From the NCBI RefSeq assembly GCF_013415845.1, contig NZ_CP058907.1, positions 4,092,001 through 4,156,000 of the forward strand: a stretch of DNA of 64,000 nt. Direction: 5' to 3'. The stretch comes from Rhodopseudomonas palustris (GTDB lineage Bacteria > Pseudomonadota > Alphaproteobacteria > Rhizobiales > Xanthobacteraceae). Every line of letters starts with the position of its first letter. Positions within the stretch are counted from its first letter, which is position 1. Positions 8,350-17,180 of the stretch are shown one piece after another. The notes beneath the pieces were generated by a model. The model was not told the origin of the DNA, did no database searches, and saw only the letters and a list, made by a program, of their open reading frames with translations. The position numbers and the translations under genes were made by a program.

Positions 8350-9965
8350 GCCAGAACCTGCCGCCGCCGATCCCGCTACTGGTGCCGGAAACCGCGCCGT
8401 TTTCCGAAGAGCAGCGTGCCTGGCTCAACGGCTTCTTCGCCGGCCTGGTGTCGCTCGATGGGCAAGGCGTCACCGCGCTGTCGCCCGATCAGGCCGCGGC
8501 ATTCATCGCCGGCGCTCCCGCGCCAGCGGCCGAAGACGATGACGGCGGCGCACCGTGGCACGACCAGAGCCTGCCGATCGCCGAGCGAATGCAGCTTGCG
8601 GAGGGCAAGCCGCTGCGCTGGAAGCTGATGGCCGCGATGGCACAGCAGGATTGCGGCCAATGCGGCTACGACTGCTGCAACTACTCGGGCGCGATCTTCG
8701 AAGGCCAAGAGACGCGGCTGAACCTGTGCGCCCCTGGCGGCAAGGACACCGCGCGGATGGTGAAGGCGCTGGCCGAACAGATCGGTTCGGCCCCAACGCT
8801 GGACAACGCCCCCTCGCTCGCGGCCGACACTGCTCCAGTAGCAGCGTTGCCGCCGCGCGGCACCTCGCGCGACAATCCGGCAACCGCCAAGGTGCTGTCG
8901 CGCAAGCGCCTCAACAAGCCGGGCTCGGAGAAAGAGACCTGGCACGTCGAGTTCGAGCTGGAGGATTGTCTCAGCTACGAGGCCGGCGATTCCTTCGGGC
9001 TGTTTCCGACCAACGATCCGGCGCTGGTCGACGCGGTGCTGCACGCGCTCGGCGCGCCGGCGGAGTTTCCGATTGCGCAATCGACGCTGCGGCAGACGCT
9101 GCTCGACAGCGTGTCGTTGGCACCGGCGCCCGACATGCTGTTTCAGCTGATCAGCTACATCACCGGCGGCGACAAACGAAAGAAAGCGCGTGCGCTCGCC
9201 AGCGGCGAGGATCCCGACGGCGACGCCGCAACGCTCGACGTACTCGCCGCGCTGGAGAAATTCCCCGGTCTCCGTCCCGATCCGGAAGCCTTCATCGAAG
9301 CGCTCGATCCGCTGCAGCCGCGGCTGTACTCGATCTCGTCGTCGCCGAAGACCACGCCCGGCCGGCTGTCGCTGACGGTTGATTGCGTGCGCTACACAAT
9401 CGGCAAGCGGCAGCGGCTCGGCGTCTGCTCGACCGGGCTCGCCGAGCGGGTCCGGCCGGGCGAGACGTTGCGCGCCTATGTGCAGAAGGCGCATCATTTC
9501 GCGCTGCCGTCCGATCCCAACCAGCCGATCATCATGATCGGCCCCGGCACCGGCGTCGCGCCGTTCCGCGCCTTCCTGCACGAGCGCCAGGCGATCCAGG
9601 CGCCGGGCAAGAACTGGCTGTTCTTCGGCCATCAGCGTTCCGCCTCGGACTTCTTCTATGAGGACGAACTGAAGGCCATGAAGACCGCCGGCCTGCTGAC
9701 GCGGCTGACGCTGGCGTGGTCGCGCGACAGCGGCGAGAAGATCTATGTCCAGGACCGGATGCGCGAGGTCGGCCGCGACCTGTGGAGCTGGCTCACCGAA
9801 GGCGCCAGCCTCTACGTCTGCGGCGACGCCAAGCGCATGGCCAAGGATGTCGAGCGCGCGCTGGTCGACATCGTCGCCCAGCACGGCGCCCGTTCAGCAG
9901 CGGAGGCGACGGCGTTCGTGTCCGAGCTGAAGAAGCAGGGGCGCTATCAGCAGGATGTGTATTAG
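8346..9965 (+). CDS. CysJ-like flavoprotein reductase with an N-terminal 4Fe-4S motif
   Basis: A 539-aa protein annotated in related genomes as sulfite reductase alpha subunit. Residues about 100-130 contain DCGQCGYDCC and a later NLCAPGG, a Fes-type 4Fe-4S ligand set (C103, C106, C111 and a cysteine near 128-130). The C-terminal part is a diflavin-reductase FAD/NADPH module: RLYSISSSP (FAD), GVCSTGLAERV, MIGPGTGVAPFRAFLHER (NADPH) and a terminal RYQQDVY. The usual N-terminal FMN flavodoxin domain is not recognisable. Overlap with nirA and absence of sulfite reductase genes here indicate it passes electrons from NADPH to NirA. That pairing is inferred from gene order. Confidence 0.87.
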   Translation: MSQNLPPPIPLLVPETAPFSEEQRAWLNGFFAGLVSLDGQGVTALSPDQAAAFIAGAPAPAAEDDDGGAPWHDQSLPIAERMQLAEGKPLRWKLMAAMAQQDCGQCGYDCCNYSGAIFEGQETRLNLCAPGGKDTARMVKALAEQIGSAPTLDNAPSLAADTAPVAALPPRGTSRDNPATAKVLSRKRLNKPGSEKETWHVEFELEDCLSYEAGDSFGLFPTNDPALVDAVLHALGAPAEFPIAQSTLRQTLLDSVSLAPAPDMLFQLISYITGGDKRKKARALASGEDPDGDAATLDVLAALEKFPGLRPDPEAFIEALDPLQPRLYSISSSPKTTPGRLSLTVDCVRYTIGKRQRLGVCSTGLAERVRPGETLRAYVQKAHHFALPSDPNQPIIMIGPGTGVAPFRAFLHERQAIQAPGKNWLFFGHQRSASDFFYEDELKAMKTAGLLTRLTLAWSRDSGEKIYVQDRMREVGRDLWSWLTEGASLYVCGDAKRMAKDVERALVDIVAQHGARSAAEATAFVSELKKQGRYQQDVY

Positions 9966-9988
9966 GCGAGGTTGACAGCCTCTCCCCT

Positions 9989-10273
9989 CGTCATTCCGGG
10001 GCGCGCGCCTTGCGCGCGAACCCGGAATCCCGAGCTTGTTTCCAAGCAAGAGAGATTCCGGGTTCGCTCACTTCGTGAGCGCCCCGGAATGACGACGGAG
10101 AGGTTGATGCACGATCCCTCCACGCGTCATTCCGGATTGCGAGCGCAGCTCGCAAGTCCGGAATCTATAACCCCTGCAAGCGCCGTCACGCACAGCAACC
10201 GCAACACTATGCCTCACAGCAACGCCCGTGGTTATGGATTCCGGGCTCGCGCTGCGCGCGCCCCGGAATGACG
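9989..10273. repeat. Cluster of dispersed palindromic repeats (CATTCCGGGGCGCG family)
   Basis: The gap between the flavoprotein gene and pimE consists largely of inverted-repeat units built on CGTCATTCCGGGGCGCG and CGCGAACCCGGAATC. One full unit spans 9989-10094, ending with GCCCCGGAATGACG. A shorter one spans 10125-10165, with arms TCCGGATTGCGAGC and GCTCGCAAGTCCGGA. A half unit lies at 10236-10273. No gene is seen here. The two flanking genes converge, so the hairpins may also serve as bidirectional terminators. Confidence 0.8.
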
Positions 10274-10283
10274 ATAGAGAGGC

Positions 10284-11057
10284 CTACACCGACGCGGTTG
10301 TGACACCGCCGTCGATCACGATGGTCTGGCCGGTCATGAAGGTCGAGGCATCCGAGCCCAAATACGCAACGGCCCCGGCGATTTCGTGCGGCTCGCCGAT
10401 CCGGCGCAGCGGGGTGCCGGCGGTGCGACGTTTCAGGTTGGCCTCGTCTTCCCACAGCGCGCGCGCGAAGTCGGTTTTGACCAGGCCCGGCGCGATGGCG
10501 TTGATGCGGACGCCCTTGGGGCCCCACTCGCCGGCGAGACTGCGGCACAGCGCGAAGTCGGCGGCCTTGGAGATGCCGTAGGCGCCGATCACGGTGGAGC
10601 CGCGCAAGCCCCCGATCGACGAGATGATCACCACCGAGCCGTTGCCGCGCTCCGCCATCTGCGGGATCGCGCGGGCGCACAGCCAGATGTTGCTCTTGAC
10701 GTTCGACGCCATGATCTTGTCGAACGCCTCGTCGGCGATATCGAGCAGCGGGCCGTAATACGGGTTGACTGCGGCGTTGCAGACCAGGATGTCGACCTTG
10801 CCGTATTTCGCGGTGGCACCGTCGATCAGCCCGTCGACCTCGGCCTTGCGGGAGATGTTGCAGGCGATGACGTGCGCGTCGCCGCCTTCCTTGCGGATGC
10901 CTTCGGCAACTTCCTCGCAGGCGTCGGCCTTGCGGCTCGAGATCACCACCTTGGCGCCGAGCTTGGCCAGCAGCTCCGCCGACGCCCGCCCGATACCGCG
11001 CGACGAGCCGGTGACGACGGCGACTTTGCCGGTGAGATCGAACGGATTGACGGTCAT
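10284..11057 (-). CDS. pimE: Short-chain dehydrogenase, last gene of the pimelate operon
   Basis: A 257-aa SDR-family oxidoreductase. The cofactor loop TGSSRGIG is at residues 16-23, NAA at about 94-96, the catalytic Ser near 146-147, and Y160/K164 in GAYGISKAADF. The C-terminal GQTIVIDGG is typical of the family. ATG 11057 matches the family start; the longer open frame runs into an intergenic repeat. Its position as sixth gene after pimF-A-B-C-D corresponds to pimE of R. palustris pimFABCDE. It probably oxidises or reduces a hydroxyacyl-CoA/ketoacyl-CoA intermediate in dicarboxylate degradation, but the substrate cannot be read from the sequence. A 329-bp repeat-filled gap separates it from pimD. 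Confidence 0.82.
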   Translation of the reverse strand: MTVNPFDLTGKVAVVTGSSRGIGRASAELLAKLGAKVVISSRKADACEEVAEGIRKEGGDAHVIACNISRKAEVDGLIDGATAKYGKVDILVCNAAVNPYYGPLLDIADEAFDKIMASNVKSNIWLCARAIPQMAERGNGSVVIISSIGGLRGSTVIGAYGISKAADFALCRSLAGEWGPKGVRINAIAPGLVKTDFARALWEDEANLKRRTAGTPLRRIGEPHEIAGAVAYLGSDASTFMTGQTIVIDGGVTTASV

Positions 11058-11086
11058 GGCGCGGCTCCCTGATTGTTTTTCGTTGT

Positions 11087-11369
11087 CGTCATTCCGGGGC
11101 GCGAGCGGATGCTCGCGAACCCGGAATCCAGAGGTTGTTTGTGCGGCCGAGATTCCGGGTTCGCGCTGCGCGCGCCCCGGAATGACAAACATGTTGGTTG
11201 TGGCAGACCAACTTGCGCTGGCCTGCTCCCTCGCCCCGCTTTAGCGGGGAGAGGGTTGGGGTGAGGGGCGACGCGGGCATTGAGCTCGGCCTTGCGGAAA
11301 CGCCCCCTCACCCGCCCGGCTCCGCTGCGCTCCGCCGGACGACCTCTCCCCGCGCGCGGGGAGAGGTTA
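11087..11369. repeat. Two repeat elements between pimD and pimE
   Basis: The 329-bp gap holds one complete unit of the CATTCCGGGGCGCG family (11087-11186, inverted arms at both ends). It also holds a second-family element (about 11225-11369) made of CTCGCCCCGC...GCGGGGAGAGGG and CTCTCCCCGCGCGCGGGGAGAG palindromes. Nothing protein-coding is apparent. The hairpins would lie in the middle of the pim transcript. Confidence 0.8.
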
Positions 11370-11386
11370 GTCCGAACGCGCGGCGC

Positions 11387-12529
11387 TCAGATCAGCCCGC
11401 CGCCCGCGCTGACGCGGGCGAGGTGGTGATCGGTGTCGCCGAAGGTCTGCTCGATCATGGTCAGCCGCTTGAAGTAGTGGCCGATCTTGGCTTCCATCGT
11501 CATGCCGATGCCGCCATGGAGCTGGATCGACTGCTGGCCGACGAACTTGCCGGACTTGCCGATCTGCACCTTTGCCGCCGCGATCGCGCCGGCGCGTTCC
11601 TTGGCGTCGTCGAACTCGGCCGCCATGGTGGCGAACATCGCCATCGAGCGGGCCTGTTCGGTGGCCACGAACATGTCGGCGGCGCGATGCTGCAGCACCT
11701 GGAAGCTGCCGATCGGCACGCCGAACTGCTTGCGGGTCTTGATGTACTCGACCGTGGTGGTGAGTGACTCATCCATCAGGCCGACCGCTTCGGCGCACAG
11801 CGCGGTGCGGGCGTCGTCGACCACCACTTCGATCAGCTCGAGCGCGTTCTCCGGATCGCCGATCGCCGCATCGGCGCCAACCTGGACGCCGGTGAAGGTG
11901 ATGTCGGCGGCGTGCAGCCCGTCCTGGGTCGGATAGCCCTTGCGGGTGATGCCCTTGGCATCGGCCGGCACCAGGAACACGCCGACGCCGGCGCGGTCAC
12001 GCTGGCCGCCCTTGGTGCGGGCGGTGACGATCAGGGTGTCGGCGGCCTCGCCGTTCAACACCACGAACTTCTCGCCGTCGATCACCCAGCCGTCGCCGCT
12101 CTTCTTGGCGGTGGTGGAGACGTCGCCAAGATCCCAGCGCGAGTTCTTTTCGAGCTGGGCGAACGCAAAGGTCTTGGAGCCGTCGATGATGCCCGGCAAA
12201 TGCGCGGCCTTCTGCGCGGCCGAACCAGCACGGCGCAGGAAGCCTCCGCCGATCACCACGGTCGGCAGATAGGGTTCGAGCACCAGCGAATGGCCGAGCG
12301 CCTCCATGACGATCATGGTCTCGACCGCGCCAGCGCCGAAGCCGCCGTCTTCTTCCGAGAACGGCAGGCCGAGCAGGCCCTGCTCGGCAAACTTGCCCCA
12401 CACCGCGCGGCTCCAGCCGCCCTTCTCCTTGGCGTACTTCTTGCGGCTGTCGAAATCGTAACTGCCCTTCAGCAGGCCTTCGACGCTTTCCTTGAGGAGG
12501 CGCTGCTCCTCCGACAAATCAAAATCCAT
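11387..12529 (-). CDS. pimD: Pimeloyl-CoA dehydrogenase, small subunit
   Basis: A 380-aa acyl-CoA dehydrogenase family protein, the partner of PimC in oxidising dicarboxyl-CoA (pimeloyl-CoA) to the 2,3-enoyl-CoA. The N-terminal helical domain starts MDFDLSEEQRLLKESV. The FAD/substrate segment around FAFAQLEKNSRWD and GEKFVVLNGEAADTLIV follows. The C-terminal helical domain includes TRKQFGVPIGSFQVLQHR and LHGGIGMTMEAKIGHYFKRL. ATG 12529 is the family start; the open frame upstream is repeat sequence. PimC/PimD are homologous but divergent, as in other two-subunit dicarboxyl-CoA dehydrogenases. Confidence 0.93.
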   Translation of the reverse strand: MDFDLSEEQRLLKESVEGLLKGSYDFDSRKKYAKEKGGWSRAVWGKFAEQGLLGLPFSEEDGGFGAGAVETMIVMEALGHSLVLEPYLPTVVIGGGFLRRAGSAAQKAAHLPGIIDGSKTFAFAQLEKNSRWDLGDVSTTAKKSGDGWVIDGEKFVVLNGEAADTLIVTARTKGGQRDRAGVGVFLVPADAKGITRKGYPTQDGLHAADITFTGVQVGADAAIGDPENALELIEVVVDDARTALCAEAVGLMDESLTTTVEYIKTRKQFGVPIGSFQVLQHRAADMFVATEQARSMAMFATMAAEFDDAKERAGAIAAAKVQIGKSGKFVGQQSIQLHGGIGMTMEAKIGHYFKRLTMIEQTFGDTDHHLARVSAGGGLI

Positions 12530-12561
12530 CGTGATGCTTCCTTGAGAAATCCGGTTGCCTT

Positions 12562-12694
12562 GCTCCCTCTCCCCGCTTGCGGGGAGAGGGCTGGGGTGAG
12601 GGGCGACGCGAGTCGCTGACTCTCGGCCTCGCGGAGACGCCCCCTCACCCGGATTGCTGCGCAATCCGACCTCTCCCCGCGCGCGGGGAGAGGT
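12562..12694. repeat. GC-rich palindromic repeat between pimC and pimD
   Basis: The element has CTCTCCCCGCTTGCGGGGAGAG at its left end and CTCTCCCCGCGCGCGGGGAGAG at its right, with GGGGTGAGGGGCGACGCGAG and GACGCCCCCTCACCCG in between as larger inverted arms. The same family occurs between pimD and pimE and between pimB and pimC. Confidence 0.82.
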
Positions 12695-12718
12695 TTGGGA
12701 GACGCTTCGCTGAGCCGC

Positions 12719-13909
12719 TTACAGCCCGAGCACCGCCTTGCAGATGATGTTGCGCTGGATCTCGTTGGAGCCGCCGTAGATCGAAACCTTGCGGTTGTTG
12801 AAGTAACCGGGGGCGATCTGGGCGGTCCAATCCATCGTCTCGTTCGAATCGTCGTCGCCATGGACGTCGTACGGCGCGGCGAACGGGCCGATCACTTCCA
12901 TCAGAAGCTCGGTGGTCGCCTGCTGGATCTCGGAGCCCTTGATCTTCAGCACCGACGAAGCCGGGTTCGGCTTGCCCTTGCCGTGCTTGCCTTCATCGGC
13001 GACGACGCGGAGCTGGGTGAGCTCGAGCGCCTTCAGCTCGATCTCGACCGCCGCCAGCTTGTCGCGGAACTTGGGGTCTTCGATCACCGGCTTGCCGCCA
13101 GACTCGACCTGGGCGGCGAGCTGCTTGATGCGGCGGATCCGCTCCTTCGACATGCCGACCCGGGCGATGCCGGTGCGCTCGTTGCCGAGCAGGAACTTGG
13201 CGTAGTCCCAGCCCTTGTTCTCCTGGCCGACCAGATTCTCCAGCGGCACTTCGACGTCATCGAAGAACACTTCGTTGACTTCGTGCCCGCCGTCGATGGT
13301 CTGGATTGGACGGACGGTGATACCCTTGGTCTTCATGTCGACCAGGATGAAGGAGATGCCTTCCTGCTTCTTGGCGGCCGGATCGGTGCGGCACAGGCAG
13401 AAGATCCAGTCGGCGTGCTGCGCCAGCGTGGTCCAGGTCTTCTGGCCGTTGATGATCCACTTGTCGCCCTTCTTCTCCGCCTTGGTCTTGAGCGAAGCGA
13501 GATCGGAGCCCGAGCCCGGCTCGGAGAAGCCCTGGCACCACCAATCGTCGACATTGGCGATGCGCGGCAGGAAGCGCTTCTTCTGCTCCTCGCTGCCGAA
13601 GGTGTAGATCACCGGGCCGACCATCGAGACGCCGAAGGCGAGCGGCTGCGGCGCAGGCGCGGCCTGCAGCTCCTCATTGAAGATGTAGTGCTGCACCGAG
13701 CTCCAGCCGGTGCCACCATATTCCTTCGGCCAGTGCGTCACCGCCCAGCCCTTCTTGTTGAGAATGCGGTACCACTCGACCATTTCTTCCTTGGTGTTGT
13801 GGCGGCCTTCGATCAGTTTCTGCCGCGTCTTGGCCGGCACATTGTCCTTGAAGAACTGCCGCACCTCGTCGCGGAACGCGATCTCTTCCTTGCTGAAATT
13901 CAGATCCAT
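12719..13909 (-). CDS. pimC: Pimeloyl-CoA dehydrogenase, large subunit
   Basis: A 396-aa acyl-CoA dehydrogenase. The N-terminal domain begins MDLNFSKEEIAFRDEVRQFF. The flavin-binding middle part has the CQGFSEPGSGSDLASL segment and GDKWIINGQKTWTT. The C-terminal domain ends with YGGSNEIQRNIICKAVLGL, the conserved flavin/CoA contact and family terminus. A GGAGGAT ribosome-binding site precedes ATG 13909. With PimD it would form the flavoenzyme that starts each beta-oxidation round on C7 and related dicarboxyl-CoA thioesters, passing electrons to ETF. In R. palustris this operon completes anaerobic benzoate ring degradation, where pimeloyl-CoA appears. Confidence 0.94.
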   Translation of the reverse strand: MDLNFSKEEIAFRDEVRQFFKDNVPAKTRQKLIEGRHNTKEEMVEWYRILNKKGWAVTHWPKEYGGTGWSSVQHYIFNEELQAAPAPQPLAFGVSMVGPVIYTFGSEEQKKRFLPRIANVDDWWCQGFSEPGSGSDLASLKTKAEKKGDKWIINGQKTWTTLAQHADWIFCLCRTDPAAKKQEGISFILVDMKTKGITVRPIQTIDGGHEVNEVFFDDVEVPLENLVGQENKGWDYAKFLLGNERTGIARVGMSKERIRRIKQLAAQVESGGKPVIEDPKFRDKLAAVEIELKALELTQLRVVADEGKHGKGKPNPASSVLKIKGSEIQQATTELLMEVIGPFAAPYDVHGDDDSNETMDWTAQIAPGYFNNRKVSIYGGSNEIQRNIICKAVLGL

Positions 13910-13970
13910 CGGATCCTCCTTGGGTCATTCAGATCAATTGTAACTTAGTCGTCGCCGCACCGGCAGCGTG

Positions 13971-14106
13971 CTCCCTCGCCCCGCTCTTCGCGGGGAGAGG
14001 GGTGGGGTGAGGGGCGACGCGAGACACTGACTCTCGGCCCCTTGGAGACGCCCCCTCACCCGCCCGGCTTTGCCGGTCGACCTCTCCCCGCGCGCGGGGA
14101 GAGGTT
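13971..14106. repeat. GC-rich palindromic repeat between pimB and pimC
   Basis: Same family as 12562-12694: CTCGCCCCGCTCTTCGCGGGGAGAG at the left (given here only by its arms CCCCGC/GCGGGG), GGGGTGAGGGGCGACGCGAG in the middle and CTCTCCCCGCGCGCGGGGAGAG at the right. It fills most of the 214-bp gap. Confidence 0.82.
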
Positions 14107-14123
14107 ACTCAGTGCCCGCCGCG

Positions 14124-15311
14124 TCAGTGCACGATCTCGAACAGGCCGGCGGAGCCCATGCCGCCGCCGACGCACATGGTGACCACCGCGTACTTCGCCT
14201 TGCGGCGGCGGCCTTCGATCAGTGCGTGGCCAGCGAGGCGCGCGCCCGACATGCCGTAGGGATGGCCGACCGAGATCGCGCCGCCGTTGACGTTGAGCTT
14301 GTCCGGATCGATGCCGAGCTTGTCGCGGCAGTACAGCACCTGCACGGCGAAGGCTTCGTTCAGCTCCCACAGACCGATGTCGTCGACGCTGAGGCCATGG
14401 CGCTTCAACAGGCGCGGCACCGCGAACACCGGGCCGATGCCCATCTCGTCCGGCTCGCAGCCGTAGGAGACCATGCCGCGGAAGATGCCGAGCGGCTTGA
14501 GGCCCTTCGCGGCCGCCGTCTTGTCGCTCATGATCACCGTGGCGGAGGCACCGTCCGACAGCTGGCTGGCGTTGCCCGCGGTGATGGTGAAGCCCTCGCC
14601 GCGCACGGCCTTGAGGCCGGCGAGACCTTCGGCGGTCGTCTCCGGCCGCGGGCCTTCGTCCTGCGACAGCGTGATGTCCTTGAACGACACTGCGCCGGTG
14701 GCCTTGTCGACGACGCCCATCTTGGTCGAGATCGGCGCGATCTCGTCGTTGAACTTGCCGCCCTGCTGCGCAGCCGCGGTGCGGCGCTGGCTTTCCAGCG
14801 AATACTCGTCCTGGCGCTCGCGCGAGATGCCGTAGCGCTTCGCCACGGTTTCGGCGGTGTCGAGCATCGCCATGTAGACGTCGCCCTTGATCGCCTCGAG
14901 CGCCGGATCGACGGCGTGGAAGGTGTTCATCTTGTCGTTCTGAACGAGCGAGATCGACTCGCCGCCGCCGCCGACCGCGATCTCGACGCCGTCGAACAGC
15001 ACCGAGCGGGCAGCGAGCGCGATCGCCTGCAGGCCGGACGCGCACTGCCGGTCGATGGTGGTGCCGGCGGTAGTTACCGGCAGGCCGGCGCGCAGCAGCG
15101 CCTTGCGGGCGATGTTGCCGCCGGTGGCGCCCTGCTGCATCGCCGCGCCCATCACCACGTCCTCGACCTCCTTCGGGTCGATGCCGGCGCGCTTCACCGC
15201 GTGCTCGATGGCGTGGCCGAGCAGCGTGGCGCCCTCGGTGGCGTTGAGAGCGCCGCGATACGCCTTGCCGATCGGCGTGCGCGCGGTTGAAACGATAACG
15301 GCCTCGGTCAT
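14124..15311 (-). CDS. pimB: Acetyl-CoA acyltransferase (thiolase)
   Basis: A 395-aa thiolase that cleaves 3-ketoacyl-CoA with CoA to give acetyl-CoA and a shortened acyl-CoA. The acyl-accepting cysteine is C90 in [10 protein letters not shown]. The histidine is in [14 protein letters not shown] near residue 350, and the second catalytic cysteine is in [12 protein letters not shown] near the C-terminus. Length and motif spacing are normal. It is 31 bp downstream of pimA. Together with PimF it would carry out the last step of each dicarboxyl-CoA beta-oxidation cycle. Confidence 0.94.
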   Translation of the reverse strand: MTEAVIVSTARTPIGKAYRGALNATEGATLLGHAIEHAVKRAGIDPKEVEDVVMGAAMQQGATGGNIARKALLRAGLPVTTAGTTIDRQCASGLQAIALAARSVLFDGVEIAVGGGGESISLVQNDKMNTFHAVDPALEAIKGDVYMAMLDTAETVAKRYGISRERQDEYSLESQRRTAAAQQGGKFNDEIAPISTKMGVVDKATGAVSFKDITLSQDEGPRPETTAEGLAGLKAVRGEGFTITAGNASQLSDGASATVIMSDKTAAAKGLKPLGIFRGMVSYGCEPDEMGIGPVFAVPRLLKRHGLSVDDIGLWELNEAFAVQVLYCRDKLGIDPDKLNVNGGAISVGHPYGMSGARLAGHALIEGRRRKAKYAVVTMCVGGGMGSAGLFEIVH

Positions 15312-15342
15312 GGGCAGGCTCCTGCGGGGTTGCTGTTACGAA

Positions 15343-17001
15343 TTACTTGGTCTGTGTCTTGGTGGTGGTCTGCTGGCTGCGCAGTTCGTGGCGGGACAGT
15401 TTGCCCACCGTGGTACGCGGCAGTTCGTCGAGAAACTCCACCGCGGTCGGCAGTTCGTGCTTGCCGAGCTTGCCGGTGAGGAAGGCGCGCAGCTCGTCGA
15501 TGCTGAACGGCTTGGCGCCGTCGCGCAGCTTGACGAACGCCTTCGCCGCCTCGCCGCGGTAATCGTCCGGCACGCCGATCACGATCACTTCCTGCACCGC
15601 CGGGAGCTCATAGATCGCCTGTTCAATCATCTGCGGATAGACGTTGAATCCGCCGGAGATGATCATGTCCTTCTTGCGGTCGACCAGGAAAAAGTAGCCA
15701 TCCTGGTCCATATAGCCGATGTCGCCGGTCAGAAAACGATCGCCGACAAAACTGTGAGCGGACTCCTCCGGCCGATTCCAATAGCCCTTGGTGACATTGG
15801 GACCGCGAACGCGGAGCTCGCCGACTTCGCCCGGCGGCAGCACGCGCTTCGGATCATCGAGTGCGACGACGTCCAGTTCGATGCCAGGCAGCATCAGGCC
15901 GATCGAGCCCGGCTTGTCCGGCCCTTCCGGCGGATGGCCGGTGCCGGGCGAGCAGGTCTCGGTCATGCCCCAGCCGCTCTTCAGCTTCAGATTGGTTTTG
16001 CGCTCGAACAGGCGCGCAACCTCGACCGGCAGCGGCGCGCCGCCGGAGCCGGCCATCGTCAGCGACGACAGATCACGCTTCTCCAGCGACGGATCGTTGG
16101 CGAGCGCGATCCACATCGTCGGCACGCCGGGGAACACGGTGGCGCGCTTTTCCTCGATGTCACGGAACACCGCGGCGACGTCGAAGCGCTGATGCAGCGA
16201 GATCAGGTCGCCCTGCTTCAGGCAGCGCAGCAGGATGACGGTGAGCGCGTAGATGTGGAACAGCGGCAGCACGCAGATCACGCGATGAATGCCGCCGCTG
16301 TTGGCGCGCACCAGACCCCAGACGTCGTAGATCGCCACCGCCGAGGTCAGATTCGAATGGGTCAGCATCGCGCCCTTCGGCAGGCCGGTGGTGCCGCCGG
16401 TGTACTGCAACAGCGCGATATCGTCCGGCACAATCGCCGGCCAGGCCATGGGCTTGGAGGCGCCCTTGATGAAGTCGGCGTAAGTAATCACCCGCGGATC
16501 GCTGGGCAGCGGCGCCAGTGGCGTCGCGGACTCGCCCCAGCTCGCATCGCTGCACACGATCAGGCGATCGAGCAACCCCTTGGCGAGAAACCTCTCGGCC
16601 ATCGGCAGCAGCGCGGCGGAATCGGTTGTGATCAGCACCCGCGCGCCGGAGTCGCTGAGCTTGTGCGATAGCGCCCGCTCGCCGTCGAGCGGCGACAGAT
16701 GCACCACGCGGGCGCCGGCCTTCAGCGCCCCGAAGAAATTGATCGGATGGTCCGGCGTGTTGCCGATATACAGCGCGACCGAGGAGTCGCGGCCATAGCC
16801 TGCTGCGAGCAGCGCGGCCGCCGCGGTCTCGGCCATCGCTTCGAGCTTGGTGTAGGTGATCTGCCGATCACGAAACTCCAGCGCCGGCCGCGAGCTGTAC
16901 TCCTTCGCGGCCTGCGCCAGCAGCTCCGGCAATGTTCCCCTCGCGATCACCGCATCCCAGCGAACGCCGGGTGGATAGTACTGCTCACCGGGATGGGACA
17001 T
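15343..17001 (-). CDS. pimA: Dicarboxylate/fatty acid--CoA ligase
   Basis: A 552-aa ANL-family acyl-CoA synthetase that activates the acid with ATP and CoA. The AMP-binding loop YTGGTTGLPKGAMLTH is near residue 200. GWGMTETCSPG (adenine/acyl site), GELRVRGPNVTKGYWNRPE, TGDIGYMDQDGYFFLVDRKKD (hinge) and the C-terminal lysine motif RTTVGKLSRHEL follow. ATG 17001 is preferred because GAAG lies eight bases upstream; an in-frame GTG at 17010 is an alternative. As second gene of pimFABCDE it should be PimA, known to activate pimelate and other medium or long dicarboxylates and fatty acids. Confidence 0.92.
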   Translation of the reverse strand: MSHPGEQYYPPGVRWDAVIARGTLPELLAQAAKEYSSRPALEFRDRQITYTKLEAMAETAAAALLAAGYGRDSSVALYIGNTPDHPINFFGALKAGARVVHLSPLDGERALSHKLSDSGARVLITTDSAALLPMAERFLAKGLLDRLIVCSDASWGESATPLAPLPSDPRVITYADFIKGASKPMAWPAIVPDDIALLQYTGGTTGLPKGAMLTHSNLTSAVAIYDVWGLVRANSGGIHRVICVLPLFHIYALTVILLRCLKQGDLISLHQRFDVAAVFRDIEEKRATVFPGVPTMWIALANDPSLEKRDLSSLTMAGSGGAPLPVEVARLFERKTNLKLKSGWGMTETCSPGTGHPPEGPDKPGSIGLMLPGIELDVVALDDPKRVLPPGEVGELRVRGPNVTKGYWNRPEESAHSFVGDRFLTGDIGYMDQDGYFFLVDRKKDMIISGGFNVYPQMIEQAIYELPAVQEVIVIGVPDDYRGEAAKAFVKLRDGAKPFSIDELRAFLTGKLGKHELPTAVEFLDELPRTTVGKLSRHELRSQQTTTKTQTK

Positions 17002-17074
17002 GCGGGCCACTTCGCGATTGGGGGTGAATTAACGGCTCATCGTTTCTGGCAGGAATAGCGGTACGTCATTGGCT

Positions 17075-17176
17075 CCCGTCCCCCTTGCGTGGAGGGGTCG
17101 GGGGTGGGGGTCCTCAGGCACTGTGCCCGCGTCACCCTCACCCCGGCCCTCTCCCGCAAGCGGGAGAGGGAGAAGA
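17075..17176. repeat. GC-rich palindromic repeat between pimF and pimA
   Basis: This gap holds a looser member of the CCCTCACCCC/GGGTGAGGGG-type intergenic element. It ends with CCCTCTCCCGC-AA-GCGGGAGAGGG just after the pimF stop codon (stem at about 17149-17172). The hairpin follows pimF within five bases and could stabilise the 3' end of the pimF message. Confidence 0.7.
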
Positions 17177-17180
17177 GAGA

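Noticed and set aside
9989..10273. Repeat cluster considered as a CRISPR array
   Set aside because: Units are of unequal length, palindromic and matched at other intergenic sites. There are no regular spacers and no cas genes.
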